This document shows positions 5,227 through 9,728 of a DNA stretch of 9,728 nucleotides, one piece after another. Source of the DNA: Bacteroidales bacterium UBA3868 (GTDB lineage Bacteria > Bacteroidota > Bacteroidia > Bacteroidales > WCHB1-69). The translations under genes were made by a program, and so were the position numbers. Below the pieces are notes generated by a model, which did no database searches, was not told the origin of the DNA, and saw only the letters and a list, made by a program, of their open reading frames with translations. Every line of letters starts with the position of its first letter. The first letter of the stretch is position 1. The DNA is taken from contig DGGS01000112.1 of the NCBI GenBank assembly GCA_002392325.1, forward strand, positions 1 to 9,728, written 5' to 3'.

Positions 5227-7848
5227 TTGAGTAAAAAAATATACACAACTCGTTTTTTATTTTTCGGATTGTTTATCTTTCTGATATTCAATCTGTTTTG
5301 TGTATATTCCCATGCTCAGACCCCACGGGGGCGTAGGCCATTGCGCGCGACGGGAGCGCCCGCGCAGGTGGCGAAAGATTCGTTGAAGACGGATTCGCTT
5401 TCCTCCGACACGGTGGTGTTCCATAAGAAACTTTCCCCCAATGCGCTGAATTCCCTGGTGACTTACAGCGCCAAGGACTCCGCCGTCAATGATATCAGTC
5501 GCCGCTATACCTACCTGTTTGGCGATGCCGTGGTGAAATATGAGGATATGGAACTGCGTGCCGATTACATTGAGATTGACTTTGCCAATAACGAGCTGTA
5601 CGCCTGCGGTGTGGCCGATTCTTTTGGAATTGTGCGCGGAAGCCCTGTCTTTGCGCAGGGCGAGTCGGAATACCGCGCCCGGGAGATCAAGTACAACTTC
5701 ACTACCCATAAGGGAAAGATCACCCATGTGATTACGACGCAGGATGAGGGTTTTGTGCATGGCGAGCATATTAAGAAAATGGATGATAATGTGGCTTTCA
5801 TCAAAAAGGGCAAGTACACCACCTGCGAATTGGACCACCCGCATTATGAGGTGGATTTTACCAAAGCCAAGTTTATCCAACATGATAAAATTATTATCGG
5901 TCCGGCGTACCTGAGTTTCAAGGATGTGCCGACCCCAATCGCCATCCCGTTTGCCTTCTTTCCGTTGGAAACGCAGCGCAAATCCGGTTTCGTGATGCCC
6001 TCCTTCGGCGAATCATCCAGTTTGGGTTTCTATTTCCAGGATTTGGGTTTTTATTTTGCCATCAGCGACAACCTGGACCTGCTGCTCTCGGCTGACATTT
6101 ACACCCGTGGAAGCTGGGCAGTGAAGGCCAAGTCGAATTATGTGTTCCGGTATAAATGCAACGGCGAAGTGAATCTGCAGTTCTCGCAGACGCGTACCGG
6201 CGACCGGCTCGACTCCAGTTACCGTTGCTCCAATGACTACAAGATTTATTGGGATCACAAGCAGGATATGAAGTCCCACCCGCACACCCGGTTCAACGCT
6301 CATGTTGACATTGTGAGTAGCAATTACTCGAAATATAACATGACCTCCACGGCCGACTATCTTTCCAACCAGTACACTTCCTCACTCAATGTTTCCACCT
6401 CGCTGAAAGATGTGTTTTTTATGGATGCGACCCTTTCGTATTCCCAGAACACCAACACTCATGATGTGAACCTCAAACTCCCCGATATCAACATGTCGGT
6501 GGTGCAGTTTTACCCGTTCCGGAAGAAAAACAAGGTGGGTTCGTTGAAATGGTATGACAACATATCGTTAAAGTGGACCTCGCAACTGACAGGCCAGGTG
6601 GACACTTACGATACGCTTTTCTTGAAGAAGCAAACATGGGATGAGATGAATTTTGGCATGATGCACAACATTCCGTTGACCATCCCGATTAAAATCGCGA
6701 AACTGATTAACTGGAACACGACTGCCACTTTGGTGGAGAAATGGTACTTGCAGTCTTATACCCGGGATATGACGATTGATACTACGGGCGGTAATATGAT
6801 GGGCGTGATAAACCAGCATTTCCATAGGGGATTCGGCGCCTTGCACGATGTTAGCGTCTCTTCATCCCTGACGACTAAGATATACTTTATGTACATGTTC
6901 AAGAAGGGCGCCCTCAACGCCATTCGCCATGTGGTTACCCCGACGCTGAACTTCACCTACCGACCCAACCTTTCAGGGCGGATTGTGGACCGCTATCTGA
7001 ACCCGTTCACTGGCGAGGAGGTGGAGTACACCTTGTACGACAACGCCATTTTCGGCACGGTGAGCCGTAATACGCAGGCCCTTGTGCAACTTTCGTTTGG
7101 CAATAATGTGGAAATAAAAGTGCGCTCGCGCCGCGACACCATCACGGGCTATAAGAAGATTCCCATCTTCGACAATCTGAATGTCTCGATGAATTATAAC
7201 ATTGCCGCGGACTCGCTTAATTGGTCACGGCTCTCCATTAACGGGCGGAGCACGCTGTTCAGACAATTGTACCTCACCTTCAATTTTCTGTTCGACCCCT
7301 ATATCATCAACACCAATGGGGTGCGGGTGAACCAGTTCGAGTGGAAGGTCAACCACCGGTTGTTCCGCTTGTCGTCCACCGATTTCAGCATCGCGTTGAA
7401 CTGGCGTATCGACCAGAATACCTTCCGCAAGAAGAATAACGACGAAAAGAGTGGTCAAAACCGGCAAACAGACAAGGATTGGCAGAAATGGTCGTTCACC
7501 TTCAATTACACATTTACCTACGGCATCAACGACAACCTTCTGTACTATCGTCTGATAGATACCAACAAGTACACCCATAACATGGTTCACACGCTGAATG
7601 TGCAAGGCGAGATCAATGTCACGCGGAAGTGGCGGGTGGGTTTCACTACCGGTTATGATTTTGTGCAGAAGAGTCTGTCTTACACCTCGATAGATGTTTA
7701 CCGTGACTTGCATTGTTGGGAGATGAGTTTCAATTGGATACCGTTCGGATACCGCAAGGGTTGGAGGTTCACCTTGAATGTTAAGGCCTCTGTGCTGAAA
7801 GACGTGCTGAAACTCCCGTTGCATCATGATTTCCGTGACAATCTGTAG
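5227..7848 (+). CDS. lptD: LPS-assembly outer-membrane protein LptD (OstA/Imp-like)
   Basis: The product is 873 residues and inserts lipopolysaccharide into the outer leaflet of the outer membrane. It begins at TTG: a TAA lies in frame just upstream (5221-5223), and no ATG or GTG occurs before or within the signal peptide. That peptide (residues 1-30) ends SHA before QTPRG, a signal peptidase I site. After a low-complexity stretch (about 31-90) comes the periplasmic LptA/OstA-like jellyroll: YLFGDAVVKYEDMEL (96-110), RADYIEIDF (111-119), and YTTCELDHPHYEVDF (197-211), which resembles the conserved TTC-x-HPHY block of Bacteroidota LptD. PTPIAIPFAFFP (235-246) leads into the barrel (about 250-873), made of alternating aromatic beta strands such as GFYFQDLGFYFAIS. 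C127, C200 and C311 do not reproduce the E. coli disulfide layout. It is divergent from the amidase operon. Confidence 0.93.
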   Translation: MSKKIYTTRFLFFGLFIFLIFNLFCVYSHAQTPRGRRPLRATGAPAQVAKDSLKTDSLSSDTVVFHKKLSPNALNSLVTYSAKDSAVNDISRRYTYLFGDAVVKYEDMELRADYIEIDFANNELYACGVADSFGIVRGSPVFAQGESEYRAREIKYNFTTHKGKITHVITTQDEGFVHGEHIKKMDDNVAFIKKGKYTTCELDHPHYEVDFTKAKFIQHDKIIIGPAYLSFKDVPTPIAIPFAFFPLETQRKSGFVMPSFGESSSLGFYFQDLGFYFAISDNLDLLLSADIYTRGSWAVKAKSNYVFRYKCNGEVNLQFSQTRTGDRLDSSYRCSNDYKIYWDHKQDMKSHPHTRFNAHVDIVSSNYSKYNMTSTADYLSNQYTSSLNVSTSLKDVFFMDATLSYSQNTNTHDVNLKLPDINMSVVQFYPFRKKNKVGSLKWYDNISLKWTSQLTGQVDTYDTLFLKKQTWDEMNFGMMHNIPLTIPIKIAKLINWNTTATLVEKWYLQSYTRDMTIDTTGGNMMGVINQHFHRGFGALHDVSVSSSLTTKIYFMYMFKKGALNAIRHVVTPTLNFTYRPNLSGRIVDRYLNPFTGEEVEYTLYDNAIFGTVSRNTQALVQLSFGNNVEIKVRSRRDTITGYKKIPIFDNLNVSMNYNIAADSLNWSRLSINGRSTLFRQLYLTFNFLFDPYIINTNGVRVNQFEWKVNHRLFRLSSTDFSIALNWRIDQNTFRKKNNDEKSGQNRQTDKDWQKWSFTFNYTFTYGINDNLLYYRLIDTNKYTHNMVHTLNVQGEINVTRKWRVGFTTGYDFVQKSLSYTSIDVYRDLHCWEMSFNWIPFGYRKGWRFTLNVKASVLKDVLKLPLHHDFRDNL

Positions 7849-7886
7849 TCTGAAATCCCCGCCCGCAAAATATTTTATTACAGTCA

Positions 7887-7916
7887 TTTGACGGATTGAC
7901 AATTTTTGTATATTTG
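7887..7916 (+). promoter_or_regulatory. secDF promoter (Bacteroidota type, -33 TTTG and -7 TATATTTG)
   Basis: TTTG at 7887-7890 is separated by 18 bases from TATATTTG at 7909-7916. Both elements and the spacing fit the Bacteroidota primary-sigma promoter. The transcript would start near 7922-7924, leaving an A/T-rich leader of about 60 bases. This is the strongest promoter match in the window and suggests that secDF is transcribed independently of lptD. Confidence 0.7.
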
Positions 7917-7919
7917 CAA

Positions 7920-7983
7920 CCTTGAATTTTTAAGGTGTAAAAATATATAAATAATTATAAATCAAATAAATAGAAAAGAAAAG
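7920..7983 (+). promoter_or_regulatory. A/T-rich untranslated leader of secDF with a small inverted repeat
   Basis: Between the promoter and the ATG the sequence is almost entirely A and T and has no Shine-Dalgarno motif, only an A-rich run (AGAAAAGAAAAG) directly before the start. Such leaders are usual for well-translated Bacteroidota genes. At its 5' end CCTTGAATTTTTAAGG (7920-7935) is a near-perfect inverted repeat (six matches plus one G-T pair). It coincides with the predicted transcription start and could be a weak hairpin or an operator half-site pair. Confidence 0.4.
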
Positions 7984-9728
7984 ATGAAAAACAAAGGACT
8001 AATTTTATTCTTTACAGTTCTTCTCGTGCTGGTTTGTTTGTATTGTCTTTCCTTCTCCTTCGTTACCTGGAGAGTGGAGAAGAAGGCCGCGAATTTTGCG
8101 AATGACCCGGCTGCCATCGAGGAAGTGAAGAAAGAGGCCAACGGTGATGTGATGTTGGAGAAACATTTGATTGATTCCGTTGTGGAGGCCAGAACTCGTC
8201 AGTATCTGACCAACATGAACGATTCCACCGTGTATTTGGGAAACACTTACAAGAAATGTAAGTATAAAGAGTTGAATTTGGGTTTGGACTTGAAGGGCGG
8301 TATGAATGTCACCCTCGAGATCTCCATGCCGGATGTGGTGCAAAGTTTGGCCACCAATACGGAAGATCCGTTGTTCAAGACCACTTTTGAAAAATCCGTC
8401 AGCGAGTATGAAAAGACGACCGGCGGTGATTTCATTGATATATTTGTCAAGAATTTCAACAGTCAGAAGGCTGCTTTGAAATTGAACAATGCCAACCTGC
8501 GCACCTATTTTGGCGAGCGTTCCGGCATCAAGAACGCCACCGACGCGCAGATTATCAGTTTCATCAAGAAAGAGTCCGGCGAAATCGTGGACCGCACCTT
8601 TAAGATTCTGCGTACCCGTATCGACCGTTTCGGTGTAGCACAGCCCAACATCCAATTGCTGCAAGGCGGCCGTATCCTCGTGGAACTTCCTGGTGTCAAG
8701 GAACCCGAGCGTGTGACCGACCTTTTGAAGAGCACTGCGAAACTTGAATTCTGGGAGGTTTACAACGAGGCCGTGGGCGGTCGTTCCATCCAACAGCGCT
8801 TTGCCGTTGCCGACGCGCAACTGGCACAGCAGTTGAAGAACCAGAAGGAAAACCCGAACGCCGTTGCTGATACCGCTGCCACAACCGACAGTCTCACCGC
8901 ACAACTTCCAGATGAGGAGGTTGATGAGGATGAAGTGGAAGAAGTCGGCGAAGGCGCCATCCTGAGCAAAGCCGTGGCTATCCCCGGCAGCTATGTGATC
9001 GGTTACTTCAAAGAGTCCGACATGCCCAAGATCAACAGCTTGCTCCCGCAATTGCAGAAGATCCTCGGTGACAACAATGTGGTGTTCTACTGGGGTTCTC
9101 CTGAAAAAGAATACGGCAACGCCTATCCGTTGTATCCGTTGAAGAAGAAAAACGATCGTATCGGACCGCTTTTGAGTTCCGAAACTATCGGTGGCGCGCG
9201 CGTGGTGCGTACGGCCCGCCAGGATGTTGACCAGAACAACCGCGTGGTGGTCAATATGTCTATGGAAGACCAAGCCGCTGACGAGTGGCGCAAGATCACC
9301 AAAGAGGCCGCTGACAACAGCGCCCGCAAACTGACCGCCATTGCTATCGTGCTGGATGAGTTTGTTTATTCAGCTCCGACCGTGCGTTCCGAGATTCCGA
9401 ACGGTAACTCCGAAATTTCCGGTAACTTCACTATTGAAGAAGCCAAAGACCTTGCCACTGTGTTGAACTCCGGTAACCTTGAGGCCCGTGTGAACATCGT
9501 CCAATCCGAAATCGTGGGTCCTACCTTGGGTAAGGAATCCATCAAATCCGGTTTGCTCTCCTTCCTCGCCGCCTTCATCTTGGTTATTCTGTACATGTTC
9601 TTCTACTATAGCCGTGCCGGTTTGGTGGCTGACTTGGCTCTGTTCGCCAATGTGTTCTTCATCGTTGGTGTGCTTGCCTCTATGGGCGCCGTGCTTACAT
9701 TGCCTGGTATCGCCGGTATCGTGTTGAC
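7984..9728 (+). CDS. secDF: Protein translocase subunit SecDF (SecD half), C-terminus cut by window edge
   Basis: From the ATG at 7984 the frame is open to the window edge: 581 residues of what is usually a fused protein of about 1000 in Bacteroidota. SecDF is an inner-membrane, RND-type proton-driven partner of SecYEG that pulls exported proteins out on the periplasmic side. Seen here: a first membrane segment (about 5-27); the SecD signature LGLDLKGGMNVTLEI (99-113); the P1 periplasmic domain with RTRIDRFGV (210-218) and GRILVELPGV (229-238); the second P1 part ending LATVLNSGNLEARV (490-503); and GPTLGKESIKSG (512-523), which enters the membrane bundle (about 523-581). The window stops just before the expected conserved Asp motif of the following helix. 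An acidic, Ala/Thr-rich insertion (about 287-326) sits in P1. The fused SecF half is inferred from the lineage, not seen. Confidence 0.96.
   Translation, partial: MKNKGLILFFTVLLVLVCLYCLSFSFVTWRVEKKAANFANDPAAIEEVKKEANGDVMLEKHLIDSVVEARTRQYLTNMNDSTVYLGNTYKKCKYKELNLGLDLKGGMNVTLEISMPDVVQSLATNTEDPLFKTTFEKSVSEYEKTTGGDFIDIFVKNFNSQKAALKLNNANLRTYFGERSGIKNATDAQIISFIKKESGEIVDRTFKILRTRIDRFGVAQPNIQLLQGGRILVELPGVKEPERVTDLLKSTAKLEFWEVYNEAVGGRSIQQRFAVADAQLAQQLKNQKENPNAVADTAATTDSLTAQLPDEEVDEDEVEEVGEGAILSKAVAIPGSYVIGYFKESDMPKINSLLPQLQKILGDNNVVFYWGSPEKEYGNAYPLYPLKKKNDRIGPLLSSETIGGARVVRTARQDVDQNNRVVVNMSMEDQAADEWRKITKEAADNSARKLTAIAIVLDEFVYSAPTVRSEIPNGNSEISGNFTIEEAKDLATVLNSGNLEARVNIVQSEIVGPTLGKESIKSGLLSFLAAFILVILYMFFYYSRAGLVADLALFANVFFIVGVLASMGAVLTLPGIAGIVL

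Noticed and set aside
5287..5316. A possible lipoprotein signal in LptD, from the Cys at residue 25.
   Set aside because: The residues before the Cys (NLF) do not fit a lipobox, and a better signal peptidase I site (SHA before Q) follows five residues later.
7849..7886. A possible rho-independent terminator after lptD.
   Set aside because: No stable G/C stem followed by a T run could be found. The only inverted repeat in the gap is at the secDF start site and is A/T-rich.
7225..7902. A 225-codon minus-strand frame running over the lptD 3' end.
   Set aside because: Most of it is antisense to the LptD barrel. Its upstream end falls in the secDF promoter region and it has no family resemblance.
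8005..9273. A 422-codon open frame on the minus strand opposite secDF.
   Set aside because: It lies wholly antisense to an unmistakable SecD sequence, its product shows no recognisable motif, and it has no start region of its own. It reflects the codon bias of the real gene.
1..9728. Mobile elements, CRISPR arrays, tRNA or rRNA genes, phage genes.
   Set aside because: No transposase-like product, terminal inverted repeats, regularly spaced repeats or tRNA-like folds were seen. All long stretches are covered by housekeeping envelope genes.

Overview
The window reads as chromosomal core sequence from a Bacteroidota member, most likely order Bacteroidales. Supporting signs are: promoter-like TAnnTTTG (-7) elements instead of sigma70 boxes; A/T-rich leaders without clear Shine-Dalgarno sequences; a Bacteroidota-type LptD; a SecDF that appears to be the fused form; a small DUF3127 protein; and an N-acetylmuramoyl-L-alanine amidase with a C-terminal SPOR-like domain. 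Genus or species cannot be fixed by eye. I see no mobile element, CRISPR array, tRNA or rRNA, and no clear intrinsic terminator.

Minus strand, 5148 down to 1: six closely packed genes that look like one transcription unit. In order of transcription they are a secreted zinc amidase (3931-5148), a membrane-anchored MCE/MlaD-family protein (2924-3904), a DUF3127 protein with an SSB-like acidic tail (2467-2913), an SH3-NlpC/P60 cysteine peptidase without a signal peptide (1657-2454), the endolytic transglycosylase MltG (616-1638), and a ROK-family sugar kinase that runs off the left edge (1-607). Gaps are 26, 10, 12, 18 and 8 bases.

Plus strand, 5227 to 9728: lptD (5227-7848, TTG start) is divergent from the amidase across a 78-base gap. 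After a 135-base gap comes secDF (7984 to beyond the right edge), which has the best promoter in the window (TTTG-N18-TATATTTG).

The common theme is the cell envelope. LptD inserts lipopolysaccharide into the outer membrane and SecDF drives export of envelope proteins. The MCE protein probably moves lipid between the membranes. The amidase and MltG cut peptidoglycan stem peptides and glycan strands. The NlpC/P60 enzyme, apparently cytoplasmic, and the ROK kinase could process the released muropeptides and sugars, though that recycling link is inference. The DUF3127 protein is the one gene that does not fit the theme.

No clearly undescribed system is visible. The points most worth following are the DUF3127 protein with its DDLPF terminus inside an envelope operon, a 15-base sequence shared by the presumptive mlaD-like and secDF promoters, and the overlapping divergent control region between lptD and the amidase.
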